Assembly (NCBI GenBank): GCA_026399475.1 | Contig: JAPLQY010000063.1 | Location: 20,516 to 84,515 of the forward strand | Length of the DNA stretch: 64,000 bases | From: Rhodocyclales bacterium | GTDB taxonomy: Bacteria; Pseudomonadota; Gammaproteobacteria; Burkholderiales; Rhodocyclaceae | Direction of reading: 5' to 3' | In this document: positions 1-12,328 of the stretch, piece by piece | Numbering within the stretch: the first letter of the stretch is position 1 | Layout of the letters: each line of letters begins with the position of its first letter | Notes under the pieces: generated by a model | What the model was told of the DNA's origin: nothing | Database searches by the model: none | What the model saw: the letters and a program-made list of their open reading frames with translations, nothing else | Made by a program: the position numbers and the translations under genes

Positions 1-265
1 AACCCTGTTCGTTCGCCACCGGACTCGCCGGGTCGTACATCATGCGCAGCGGCGCGGCGCTATCGACTACCTGGGTGGCCCGCACTCCGGTACCGCCACC
101 TTCTACCGCCGTCGCCTTGAACACCACCTGCTTGGCGCGATATGGCTGACCATCCGCGCCGACCACGCTGTCGGCATTGGCCAGGTTGCTTGCCACGGCA
201 TTAAGGCGGACGGATTGCGCAGTAAGTGCGGAACCGGCGATTGAAAATACGTTGAGCAGGCTCAT
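1..265 (-). CDS. flgC: Flagellar basal-body rod protein FlgC, 3' end cut by window edge
   Basis: The first 88 residues of FlgC, a proximal rod subunit of the flagellar basal body, are visible; the gene runs off the left edge. The start is the ATG whose complement lies at 263-265. The N-terminus has the rod/hook family signature: an amphipathic helix ([16 protein letters not shown]) followed by NLANADS, then the FlgC-like stretch [10 protein letters not shown]. It follows flgB with a 5-bp gap, so the two are co-transcribed, presumably from the sigma-54-type promoter at 721-735. Confidence 0.93.
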   Translation of the reverse strand, partial: MSLLNVFSIAGSALTAQSVRLNAVASNLANADSVVGADGQPYRAKQVVFKATAVEGGGTGVRATQVVDSAAPLRMMYDPASPVANEQG

Positions 266-270
266 GGCGG

Positions 271-675
271 TTACTGGCTCATCGCCAGTTGCATGTCCTT
301 GAGATCGCTGCGAATGAATGTCAGCGCCGCCTCCAGGCGCAGTGCGTTCTCGGCGAATGCGCTGCGCTCTATGTCCATATTCACTGTATTGCCGTCGATG
401 CTGGGCTGGAATTCGGTGCGGTATCGGGTGACACCGGCGAACGAGGAATCCACGCGAGTGGCAATGTGCCGTGGCGAGCTGGCCGCCAGACCGACATCGC
501 CACTTCGACGTCCGGCAACCGCCCCTTCCAGCGCACTCCTGAAATCAATATCGCGCGCCTTGAAATGGGGCGTGTCCGCATTGGCGATATTGGAGGCGAG
601 GAGTTCCTGGCGGTAAACCAGCGTGCCAAGTGCCGCGCGCTGGGTTCTGAGCTGGTCTTCAAGTCGGTCGATCAT
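271..675 (-). CDS. flgB: Flagellar basal-body rod protein FlgB
   Basis: A 134-residue proximal rod protein, the usual length for FlgB. It is exported by the flagellar type III apparatus and assembles between the MS ring and the distal rod. The family motif [17 protein letters not shown] is at residues 29-45, and the C-terminus ends in the expected helix ([15 protein letters not shown]). It is the first gene of a leftward flgBC operon and is divergent from flgA. A sigma-54-type promoter signature lies about 46-60 bp upstream of the start. Confidence 0.96.
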   Translation of the reverse strand: MIDRLEDQLRTQRAALGTLVYRQELLASNIANADTPHFKARDIDFRSALEGAVAGRRSGDVGLAASSPRHIATRVDSSFAGVTRYRTEFQPSIDGNTVNMDIERSAFAENALRLEAALTFIRSDLKDMQLAMSQ

Positions 676-720
676 GGCATCGGGTGCTGAATAGGCAAGA
701 AACGTTATGGCGAGGTCTAC

Positions 721-735
721 GCATCATCCGTGCCA
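721..735 (-). promoter_or_regulatory. Sigma-54-type promoter for flgBC
   Basis: On the minus strand this reads TGGCACGGATGATGC. It has an invariant-type GG (-24) and GC (-12) separated by 10 nt and matches the consensus TGGCAC-N5-TTGC except for one T. The predicted transcript start, near 709-711, is about 35 bp upstream of the flgB start. Sigma-54 control of rod genes by NtrC-family activators is well known in other flagellar systems. Confidence 0.7.
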
Positions 736-830
736 TGCTCCGGTAACGCCTCTGCCAGAGCCTGACAAGACATCAGAGCGGGTCCATCCGGCAAGGGCCG
801 CCCTCGCGGTGGCAAATGCGTGACAGGCAC

Positions 831-847
831 GCGGCAAAAGTTGCCGC
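831..847. promoter_or_regulatory. 17-bp palindrome GCGGCAA-N3-TTGCCGC, copy 1 (flgA/flgB intergenic)
   Basis: A perfect inverted repeat, GCGGCAA-AAG-TTGCCGC, between the divergent flgB and flgA genes. The same palindrome with a 3-nt spacer recurs at 19399-19415 and 42280-42296. Here it sits roughly 120-135 bp upstream of the predicted flgB transcript start, a reasonable enhancer distance for a sigma-54 activator. It could also act on flgA, 72 bp downstream. Confidence 0.6.
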
Positions 848-918
848 CCGAAAAGCCGGCTGGCCGGAACGATCTCGAATGCGCTCGCGGCAAGGGCTTC
901 GTGTTGTATTCTTCACCC

Positions 919-1614
919 ATGCACCTGCCTGCCACCGCACTCCTCGCCCCGCTCTTCTCGATATTCTTTGTGATCGCCTCCCCTGTGCGGGCAGCCGACG
1001 CGGAACCCATCCAGCGCGCCATTGCTGATTTTCTGCGTGTCCAGAACAAAGGCTTGCCGGGTCAGGCCAGTTACCGAATCGGCGCCATCAATGCCGGCGG
1101 TTTGCCTGCCGGCTGTCGCACCATCGATGTGACCATGGATGCCGGAGCACCGCCGTGGGGACGAACCCATGTCAAGGCGCGTTGCACGGAAGGCGCTACC
1201 TGGAGCCTTTATGTTCCGGTGCAGATTCATGTTGCGGTCGACTATCTGGTCAGCGCCCGCCCCCTGCGCGCGGGTCAGCTTGTTGCCGAGGGAGACATTG
1301 CGCGCCGCCAGGGTGACCTGGCCGATTTGCCTGCGGGCGTATTGACCGATCCCGCGCAGGCGCTCGGCCAGTCCTCCAGGGTTTCCCTGCCCGCCGATCG
1401 ACCCTTGCGCGCCGACATGCTGCGACAGCCCATGGTCGTGAAACAGGGACAGACCGTCAAACTCGTCTCTGGAGGCGCCGGCTTTCAGGTCACCAGTGAA
1501 GGACGTGCGCTCAACAACGCCGCCACAGGCGAAGTGGCGCAGGTGCGCCTCGCTTCTGGCCAGGTTATCAGCGGCATCGCGCGCAACGACGGTACAGTCG
1601 GGGTAACGTATTGA
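919..1614 (+). CDS. flgA: Flagella basal-body P-ring formation protein FlgA
   Basis: A periplasmic chaperone for P-ring (FlgI) assembly, 231 residues. The ATG at 919 was chosen because it begins a good signal peptide (residues 1-25, cleavage after SPVRA); an upstream in-frame start at 820 would bury it. The C-terminal half holds a SAF-type domain (LRAGQLVAEGDIARRQGDL, then VVKQGQTVKLV and the closing GVTY) as expected for FlgA. It is divergent from flgBC and precedes flgM-flgN, the usual beta/gammaproteobacterial order. Confidence 0.93.
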   Translation: MHLPATALLAPLFSIFFVIASPVRAADAEPIQRAIADFLRVQNKGLPGQASYRIGAINAGGLPAGCRTIDVTMDAGAPPWGRTHVKARCTEGATWSLYVPVQIHVAVDYLVSARPLRAGQLVAEGDIARRQGDLADLPAGVLTDPAQALGQSSRVSLPADRPLRADMLRQPMVVKQGQTVKLVSGGAGFQVTSEGRALNNAATGEVAQVRLASGQVISGIARNDGTVGVTY

Positions 1615-1733
1615 CGTACCAACCCGAAACGCCAACAATCCCCAATTGTCGCCGTATCCACCATGGTGAATGGCTCTTCGCCCTGCTTCCTGCGCCTTTC
1701 CGCCGATTCCGGAAAAAATCGGCGCGTAAATGC

Positions 1734-1760
1734 TAAAGTTCGCCACTTCCTGGCCGTTAA
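1734..1760 (+). promoter_or_regulatory. Sigma-28 (FliA) promoter for flgM
   Basis: The site reads TAAAGTTC, 11 nt, then GCCGTTAA, a near-perfect match to the FliA consensus TAAAGTTT-N11-GCCGATAA. It lies 36 bp upstream of the flgM ATG. A class III promoter here lets flgM, encoding the anti-sigma factor, be made under FliA control, the usual feedback loop. Confidence 0.88.
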
Positions 1761-1796
1761 GTCTGGCAAGTTCAAAACCTTGTGCAGGTGCAAACC

Positions 1797-2087
1797 ATGA
1801 AAATCGACTCCTCGATACCCTCGCCAGCCGTGCCATCGAAGGCCCGCCCGCAGACCGCTGCGAGCACGGCGGGAACTGCCTCCGCAGCGAGCGATGCATC
1901 GGTCGCCACGCACCTGCAACAGGCGGGAGCACTCGCCTCGGCAACGGCTCCTTTCGACAGCAAGCGGGTCGCGGAAATCCGCCAGGCGATCGCCGAAGGT
2001 CGTTTTCGGATCGACGCCCACAAGATTGCCGATCGTTTGATCGACGGCGTACGCGAACTGCTGGGTAAAAACCGGCCACCGGCCTGA
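1797..2087 (+). CDS. flgM: Anti-sigma-28 factor FlgM
   Basis: A 96-residue protein that binds FliA and is exported once the hook is complete. The start is the ATG at 1797, preceded by GCAGGTG at good spacing; a GTG at 1782 is an alternative. The N-terminal half is Ala/Ser/Thr-rich and probably disordered. The C-terminus has the FlgM helix pattern FDSKRVAEIRQAIAEGRFRID followed by KIADRLIDGVREL. It is the first gene of the flgMN pair and is driven by a clear sigma-28 promoter. Confidence 0.93.
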   Translation: MKIDSSIPSPAVPSKARPQTAASTAGTASAASDASVATHLQQAGALASATAPFDSKRVAEIRQAIAEGRFRIDAHKIADRLIDGVRELLGKNRPPA

Positions 2088-2100
2088 TCGCTTCATCGCC

Positions 2101-2571
2101 TTGACCGCAATCCACACCCTTCTGGACCAAACGGTCGCCGAACTGCACGGTTTCCTTGCCGTCATCACCGCGGAACGGCGCATTCTGGTTACCGGCGATA
2201 TTGAACAGCTGCCCGAAATCGCCGAGAAAAAATCGGCGCTGGCGGCACGCCTCGCCAGTCTCGAAGCGCAACGCGACGCCGCGCTTGGTGCAGCGGGGTT
2301 TGGCACGGGACGCGGCGGCATGGAAGCCTGGCTGGCCTCGAAAGATGCCGCCTCCGCGCTCTCCCCGCGAAATGCATGGAAGCTCTACATGGAACTGGCG
2401 TCCACAGCGCGACGCGAAAACGAGATCAACGGCAAGCTGATTGGCGCACGCCTGCAACAGAACCAGCAGGCGCTTGCGATCCTTCAGGGAGAAGCCGCCG
2501 ATACCACCACGTATGGCGCCGACGGTCAGCGCAAAACCTCTTCGGGCCGGCGGCCGCTGGGCAGCGCCTGA
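2101..2571 (+). CDS. flgN: Flagellar protein FlgN (hook-associated protein chaperone)
   Basis: A 156-residue cytosolic helical protein. FlgN binds the hook-filament junction proteins FlgK and FlgL and delivers them for export. Typical features are the N-terminal helix (LLDQTVAELHGFLAVITAERRIL), the ...EKKSALAARLASLEAQRD region, and the Gln/Asn-rich stretch IGARLQQNQQALAILQG. No ATG or convincing ribosome site is present; a TTG at 2101 gives the full-length protein. It lies 13 bp after flgM and converges on motD, whose stop is 10 bp away. Confidence 0.85.
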   Translation: MTAIHTLLDQTVAELHGFLAVITAERRILVTGDIEQLPEIAEKKSALAARLASLEAQRDAALGAAGFGTGRGGMEAWLASKDAASALSPRNAWKLYMELASTARRENEINGKLIGARLQQNQQALAILQGEAADTTTYGADGQRKTSSGRRPLGSA

Positions 2572-2581
2572 ACTTTCCGGC

Positions 2582-3385
2582 TTATTCCGGCAGCGGTACG
2601 TCCACCCGATTGTCCGACGTTCGTGACTCTATCGTGATGGCCACGCGGCGATTGCTTTGCCGCCCCTCGGCAGTCGCATTGTCGGCAACCGGTCGCTGAT
2701 CAGCGTAGCCGGTCGCGGTCAGGCGCCGTGGATCCACCGCGGTATCGATAAACAGCCGCACCACACTGGCCGCCCGCGCGGTGGAAAGTTCCCAGTTGGA
2801 AGGAAATTGCGGTGTGCTGATGCGAATGTTGTCGGTATGCCCCTCGACCACCATCGGAAAGTCGGCGGCGGCCAGAACCCGCCCCACGGCACCCAGGGCG
2901 CGCACCGCCCCCAGATCGAGCCGCGCCTCGCCCGGCGCAAACAGGACGCTCGCATTGATGTCTACGGTAATGCCCAGGGCGCCCTCGGTCACCCTGACCT
3001 TGCCCTGAGCCATCAATGGCGCCAATGCCTGATTCAGATCCTTGGCCAGGTTGCGCAAATGCTCCTTTTTCATCGCTTGCGTTTCGTCGGTCTTGACACG
3101 GGCCGGATTGCGCCGTACCGGCATCGGAATCGCCATCGGCGGCGGATCGCCCGGACTGACCACCGCCATCACCCCCGTGGTCGGGCCCGGCACACTGCGA
3201 AATGCGGACACGATGGAATCGGACATGACGCGATATTTGCCCTCGTTGATCGAGGAAATCCCGTACATCACCACGAAGAAGGCAAACAGCAGGGTTATGA
3301 AATCGGCATAGGACACCAGCCAGCGCTCATGGTTTTCAGGCTCGTCCGAATCACGCCGACGACGACGGTGGCGATAGTAGGCCAT
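2582..3385 (-). CDS. motD: Flagellar motor stator protein MotD (MotB family)
   Basis: A 267-residue stator subunit. One transmembrane helix near residues 24-45 holds the proton-carrying Asp (SYADFITLLFAFFVV, Asp28), and a C-terminal OmpA-like peptidoglycan-binding domain holds GHTDN and NWELSTARAASVV. The wording ENHERWLVSYADF and SSINEGKYRV is that of the MotD branch (second stator set of pseudomonads, main set of many betaproteobacteria). Its start overlaps the motC stop by 1 nt (TGATG), implying translational coupling. Confidence 0.93.
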   Translation of the reverse strand: MAYYRHRRRRRDSDEPENHERWLVSYADFITLLFAFFVVMYGISSINEGKYRVMSDSIVSAFRSVPGPTTGVMAVVSPGDPPPMAIPMPVRRNPARVKTDETQAMKKEHLRNLAKDLNQALAPLMAQGKVRVTEGALGITVDINASVLFAPGEARLDLGAVRALGAVGRVLAAADFPMVVEGHTDNIRISTPQFPSNWELSTARAASVVRLFIDTAVDPRRLTATGYADQRPVADNATAEGRQSNRRVAITIESRTSDNRVDVPLPE

Positions 3386-4131
3386 CAGACGAAATAGCCT
3401 TGCAAGCGGCTTTCAATGATGCGCGGATTGTCGCCATTGGCGATGCCAACCAGGCCATCCACCAGCATTTCCCGCAGGGTGACGACACGGGCGATGTTCG
3501 CCATCAGCTTCTTGGCGATCGGCAGAAAAATCAGGTTCGCCGCGCCCACGCCATAAATGGTGGCAACGAAAGCCACGGCTATGCCGCTACCGAGTTTGGT
3601 TGGGTCGGACAGATTTTCCATGACATGAATCAGGCCCATCACGGCGCCGATGATGCCGATCGTCGGCGAATAACCTCCCGCCGACTCCCATACCTTGGAC
3701 GCCGCCTTCAGATTGGCCTCCCAGGCACTGATCTCCACCTCCAGCACTTCGCGCAGGCGCTCCGGCTCGGCGCCATCGACCAGCAACTGCAAGCCCTTGG
3801 CGGCAAACGGGTCGCGCATGGTGCCGATCTGGACTTCAAGCGCGAGCAAACCTTCCTTGCGCGCAAGCTGGCTCCAGTGGGCGATGTCGGCAATGACTTT
3901 CTGCGGTTCGACGACCGGCGGGAAAAACACCCATTTCGTCATTTTCATCCCGTCCCTGAAAACCCTCAGCGGGCTTTGCAACATCACCGCACCCAGGGTG
4001 CCGCCGACGACGATCAAAAATGCTGTCGGCTGCACCAGTGAATCGAGGTGGCCACCTTCGAGCACCTGACCGCCGACGATGGCCGTCAATCCGATAAACA
4101 AACCAAGGAAACTGATCTTGTCCATGGCCAT
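3385..4131 (-). CDS. motC: Flagellar motor stator protein MotC (MotA family)
   Basis: A 248-residue polytopic stator subunit forming the proton channel with MotD. Four membrane segments are visible, starting with FLGLFIGLTAIVGGQVLEGG. A cytoplasmic loop lies after residue 70, and the conserved Pro region TIGIIGAVMGLIHVM contacts the channel Asp of the partner. The length suits MotC/PomA (about 250) rather than E. coli MotA (295). The ATG overlaps the fliA stop by 1 nt. Confidence 0.93.
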   Translation of the reverse strand: MAMDKISFLGLFIGLTAIVGGQVLEGGHLDSLVQPTAFLIVVGGTLGAVMLQSPLRVFRDGMKMTKWVFFPPVVEPQKVIADIAHWSQLARKEGLLALEVQIGTMRDPFAAKGLQLLVDGAEPERLREVLEVEISAWEANLKAASKVWESAGGYSPTIGIIGAVMGLIHVMENLSDPTKLGSGIAVAFVATIYGVGAANLIFLPIAKKLMANIARVVTLREMLVDGLVGIANGDNPRIIESRLQGYFV

Positions 4132-4895
4132 CAGGCTCCGCTGCGGGCCGCCGCCGAATCGCGGCGCATCGTGCTGACCGGTCTGCTTCCACCCGTAACG
4201 CTGGCGCGCAAACGGGCGACCGCCTGGCTATGCAATTGACAGACACGCGACTCGGTCACTCCCAGAACTTCGCCGATTTCACGCAGATTCAAATCCTGTT
4301 CGTAATACAGGGCCATCATCAGTTTTTCCCTTTCCGGCAGCGCTTCGATTGCCGTTGCCAGAGCTGCGCGCGTCCCGGCCTCCTCCAGCAATGCCAGCGG
4401 GTCGAGGCCGGTCGACGGCGCATGACGCTCGAGATAGTCGTCGCCGCTGCCATCGGTCATGTCCTCGATATAGACCAGTTGATGGCCGCGCGCATCGAGC
4501 AGCAGCTTCTGGTAGTCCGCCAGGGACATGTCCAGAGCCCCTGCAAGTTCGCCCTCGGAAGGCGCGCGACCGCGTTCGTGCTCCAGTTTGCGAATCGCCG
4601 CCTCGACCCGGCGCATCTCGCGGCGCACGCCACGCGGCAACCAGTCGTTTTCCCGCAAGCCATCCAGCATGGCCCCGCGTATCCTCTGCACCGCATAGGT
4701 TTCGAACTGGGCGCCCAGACCTTCTTCATAGCGATCAAGCGCATCGAGCAGTCCGATCATTCCGTTCTGGATCAGATCATCAACATCAACGCTGGCCGGC
4801 AGCTTTGCCATCAGCAGGAAAGCGATGCGCTTTACGAGTGGAACGTAACTGGCAACCTGCTGGTCTTTGGCGAGTACGCCCTGGGCGGTGTACAT
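4131..4895 (-). CDS. fliA: Flagellar sigma factor FliA (sigma-28)
   Basis: A 254-residue class III flagellar sigma factor. Region 2 has DDLIQNGMIGLLDALDRYEEG and FETYAVQRIRGAMLDGLREND; region 4 has LPEREKLMMALYYEQDLNLREIGEVLGVTESRVCQLHSQA. The start is set at the ATG at 4895, with GGAGCGACGG upstream; a TTG one codon earlier is also in frame. FliA normally follows fleN directly; here an 8.5-kb signalling block separates them. Its own target promoters are visible upstream of flgM, fliC and the gene at 42511. Confidence 0.96.
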   Translation of the reverse strand: MYTAQGVLAKDQQVASYVPLVKRIAFLLMAKLPASVDVDDLIQNGMIGLLDALDRYEEGLGAQFETYAVQRIRGAMLDGLRENDWLPRGVRREMRRVEAAIRKLEHERGRAPSEGELAGALDMSLADYQKLLLDARGHQLVYIEDMTDGSGDDYLERHAPSTGLDPLALLEEAGTRAALATAIEALPEREKLMMALYYEQDLNLREIGEVLGVTESRVCQLHSQAVARLRASVTGGSRPVSTMRRDSAAARSGA

Positions 4896-4971
4896 CAATT
4901 CCGTCGCTCCGGCCGTGTTTGGCGCATTGACTGTGGCTTCGCGGAAGGGGCCAGGTGAATTCGCATGCTGG

Positions 4972-5088
4972 TCAGAATGTCGTGGGCGCGGCCGGGGGAA
5001 TGTTCAGCCGCAGGTATTCCCCGCCGCGCAAACCATGGAGGGACAAGAATGTCGTCACCGAATCGTTCACCCGCACAAGCTCACGCAT
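4972..5088 (-). CDS. Possible 38-residue leader protein upstream of fliA, unknown
   Basis: A small open frame encoding 38 residues that begins MRELVRVNDS and includes HGLRGGEYLRLNIPP. It starts at an ATG preceded by a good ribosome site (GGGGAAGGAACT). It lies in the 420-bp gap (4896-5315) between fliA and the HD-GYP gene, in the fliA direction and 76 bp from it, downstream of the first 64-bp repeat. No family is recognised. The region just upstream can fold into hairpins (GGGCGAA/TTCGCGGCCC), so it may instead be a structured 5' leader. Apart from this frame and the repeat, nothing else is seen in the gap. Confidence 0.35.
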   Translation of the reverse strand: MRELVRVNDSVTTFLSLHGLRGGEYLRLNIPPAAPTTF

Positions 5089-5187
5089 AGTTCCTTCCCC
5101 TGTAAAAGGGCCGCGAAGCCTTGCGTTTCGCCCATCAAGGCGAGTCGCCGGAATGTTCGCGTCCCACGCACAGGCATATTCTCAAAG

Positions 5188-5251
5188 GCGCAAGGTTTTG
5201 TTTATCCGTGAATTACGCGACAAACTGCGGTATCTACGTAGGGCGACGCAG
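5188..5251. repeat. 64-bp exact direct repeat, copy A
   Basis: Identical over 64 nt, in the same orientation, to 13698-13761. It begins GCGCAAGGTTTTG and ends GTAGGGCGACGCAG. Copy A lies about 290 bp upstream of fliA; copy B lies upstream of the second HD-GYP gene and just past the fleN stop. The two copies bound the signalling block exactly at the point where fleN and fliA are usually adjacent. The repeat contains TACGTA and GTTTAT-type half-sites, so it may also be a duplicated promoter or operator. Confidence 0.9.
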
Positions 5252-5315
5252 GCGCAGTCAGGTGTCGTACCCGGCATAGCCACATGAATCAGTCATGCGG
5301 CCTGCTGCAGGTACC

Positions 5316-6614
5316 TCAGCGCCCGACACGCTCCCGCAACACGTAGATCTCCACGCTGCGGCCTGAATCTCGCTCCACGGTGACCAGTTGGTCTATCAGG
5401 CGCCGCTCCAGCGCCGTGCTCTTCGACAGCAGGAGGAAGCCATCGGGGTGCATCACATCCCGTGTCAGCAACATCCCTTCCTGCAGGTGGCCGGCGCTGA
5501 CCCTGATCTCGTCGATCTCGTCAGCCTCGTCGAAAGCCAGGAGGGGCTCCAGCCGATCGATGACTGCAGGGTCATAGCGACGGCCACGACCCTCGACCAG
5601 CGAGCGGTGGCTATTCTTTATCGTCATCGGCGACGTGGTCAGCGCCCCGCTCCTGAAGTCGTCATAGTCGCTGACGGCGGCGATGATACGGGCACCCAGG
5701 GGGATATCGAGACCACTACGCCTCTCGGGGAAGCCCGAGCCATCATAACGTTCGTGATGGTAGCGGACGATGGGTGCGATATCCGCCAGGGCCTCTATCT
5801 TGGCGAGCGCGTCAGCCCCCCGCGTCGGGTGTCGCCGGTAGATGGCCAATTGCTCAGCAGTCATGGCGTTGACCGGCTTCTTCAGCATCTCGTCGGGAAA
5901 GCTGATCTTGCCGATGTCGTGCAGCAGCGCGGCGACGAACACATCCTGGGCTTCCGCTTCGGTCAGCCCCATGTCGCGCGCCAGTTGGCGAGACATATCG
6001 GCCACGCGGCGGGAATGTTCGCCGATGGAAGCACCGCGCAGCTGAGCCAGGGCGCTGATGGCCATCAGCGTGCCCAGGTACGACTTCTTCAGGGCCGCAT
6101 GCGCTGTCTCGGTCTTGTCCAGCGCCAACTTGAGCGCCTGGGTCCGTTCTGCCACGAGACCTTCGAGCCGGGCATTCTGATCAGCCAGATGATCGCGGGC
6201 CGCCTTGAGTTCGAGCTGAGTATGCACTCGGGCGAGCACAATGGCCGGACTGATCGGCTTGGTGATGTAATCGACGGCACCGAGTTCCAGCCCGTGCTGC
6301 TCGTTTTCGCTGGAATCCATCGCCGTGACGAAAATCACCGGCAGTTCGCGGGTCACAGGCGATTCGCGCAGTTTGGCCAGCACCGTGTAGCCGTCCATCT
6401 CCGGCATCATCACGTCGAGCAAAACCAGGTCGGGCCTCGGCGCCGTCCCGACTACCCGCAATGCCTCGGCCCCCGAGCGGGCGACGCGGACGCGAAAATG
6501 GGGTTGGAGCACCGCGTTCAGCACGCCGAGATTGGCCGGCTCGTCGTCGACCACCAGTATCGTCGCTTCGGCGTGATTCGGTTTTATTGGATCAGTCCCG
6601 GGCTTTTTGTCCAT
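5316..6614 (-). CDS. HD-GYP response regulator (cyclic-di-GMP phosphodiesterase-like), first copy
   Basis: 432 residues: receiver domain (about 18-135; phospho-acceptor in LLDVMMPEMDGY, then VTAM and KPI), coiled coil (about 140-175), HD-GYP domain (about 185-360) and a C-terminal extension of about 70 residues. The metal ligands GEHSRRV, ALLHDIGK and HHERYDGSG are present, so hydrolysis of cyclic-di-GMP is plausible. The signature GYP reads GFP and the post-signature region is shortened. It is 12 bp downstream of the hybrid kinase gene and is the last gene of the block, so it is probably one output of that kinase. Confidence 0.9.
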   Translation of the reverse strand: MDKKPGTDPIKPNHAEATILVVDDEPANLGVLNAVLQPHFRVRVARSGAEALRVVGTAPRPDLVLLDVMMPEMDGYTVLAKLRESPVTRELPVIFVTAMDSSENEQHGLELGAVDYITKPISPAIVLARVHTQLELKAARDHLADQNARLEGLVAERTQALKLALDKTETAHAALKKSYLGTLMAISALAQLRGASIGEHSRRVADMSRQLARDMGLTEAEAQDVFVAALLHDIGKISFPDEMLKKPVNAMTAEQLAIYRRHPTRGADALAKIEALADIAPIVRYHHERYDGSGFPERRSGLDIPLGARIIAAVSDYDDFRSGALTTSPMTIKNSHRSLVEGRGRRYDPAVIDRLEPLLAFDEADEIDEIRVSAGHLQEGMLLTRDVMHPDGFLLLSKSTALERRLIDQLVTVERDSGRSVEIYVLRERVGR

Positions 6615-6626
6615 TTTTCCGCCTCA

Positions 6627-11209
<4,583 letters not shown>

Positions 11210-11213
<4 letters not shown>

Positions 11214-12253
11214 GTCGGCCCCTTTGCGTCCGGCGCGCCGGCAAAGTCCAGCGCAAACGGCGGCGCCCGCCCGAGTTCGCGCGACAGTCCATTCACCTGC
11301 TGCTTGAGGCTGATCATTTCCAGCTCACGGCCAACCGTGGCGCGGTTGAAGCGCTCGAGTTCGTCGTTGCGCTGGGCCAGCGCCTCCGCTTGCTGCCTGA
11401 GTTCCGCTGCGGCCCGATACCGCTCGGTGATGTCGCGGGAGATGCCGAACATGCCGATGACTTGACCCGCGCCATCTTGCAGCGGACTCTTGGTAGCCAG
11501 GTAGGTGCGCTCACCATCCGCGGTGGAGAGCGTTTGTTCGTAAGTATTTATCCTGCTCTCGGCGATTACGCGGCAGTCGTTGTCGCGAATTATCTTGGCC
11601 TGATCTGGTGGAAGCAACGTCGTATCATCGCTGCCGATAATCTGGTCGGCGGACTTGCCGATAAGTCGCTCAAATTCCCGATTGACCATCAGGTAGCGGC
11701 CCTCCAGGTCCTTGGCATAGATGGAATCACTGGAGCCCTCGACAATGGCCGCCATGATCATCCGCTCCTTTTGCAGGCTGGCTTCCACCGCCTTGTTCGC
11801 CACTCTCAGGGCCTCCTCGGCACGTTTGCGTACCGCGATCTCGGTTTGCAGGGCTTCGTTGGCGTACCTCAGTTGATCTGGGCTGGGCAGTTTCAGCGCG
11901 TGCGGGATCAAGGGCCAGAGCGCGACTGCGGTAAGCACCGAAACGAAGGCGGTAATCGCCTTGAGCAGGGCATCCAGGCCGTACATCGGCTGCCACAGCA
12001 CGATGGCTCCCATCAGGTGGGTCGCGCCGCAGGCCATGATGAAGACGGCGAACAGCCATAGGAGCCAGCGGTAGGGGAAATCCTTGCGTCGCTGCGCGAA
12101 ATAGCCGATGGCCACGGGCATGGAAAAATACGAAAGGAAAATCAGGATGTCGCTGGCGACAAAGGTCCATAGCAGCGTCGGCGACCAACTGATGCAATAC
12201 CCGTGAGGAAGATAGCCGTTGACCGCCAGAAGCCGGCTCAGTTCGTCAATCAT
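11210..12253 (-). CDS. Membrane PAS protein with ETR1-type ethylene/copper-binding domain, no kinase
   Basis: 347 residues. Residues 30-120 form three membrane helices matching the ethylene-binding domain of plant ETR1: [18 protein letters not shown] and CGATHL. ETR1 residues Asp25, Tyr32, Pro36, Cys65 and His69 correspond to Asp35, Tyr42, Pro46, Cys75 and His79 here, a constant offset of +10; ETR1 Ile35 is Met45. Cys65 and His69 bind the Cu(I) that holds ethylene in ETR1. A coiled coil, one PAS domain (about 165-280, ending [10 protein letters not shown]) and a C-terminal coiled coil follow. No kinase or output domain exists, so it probably signals through the kinase whose ATG overlaps its stop. 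Whether it binds ethylene is inference. Confidence 0.82.
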
Positions 12254-12328
12254 GAAATTGCCCTCCGGGTGATACCGGGTGCCGCCATTCGGCGGTCCAC
12301 CACCGATCCGGCTTGCTCTGGTTCATGG

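Noticed and set aside
913..2457. Long minus-strand open frame (514 codons) across flgA, flgM and flgN
   Set aside because: Antisense to three well-identified genes; high GC keeps the opposite frame open. No family resemblance.
5090..5160. Cyclic-di-GMP-I riboswitch upstream of the fliA leader
   Set aside because: Only a fragment (ACGCAA-GGC) fits; the second half of the aptamer and the tetraloop-receptor layout are missing.
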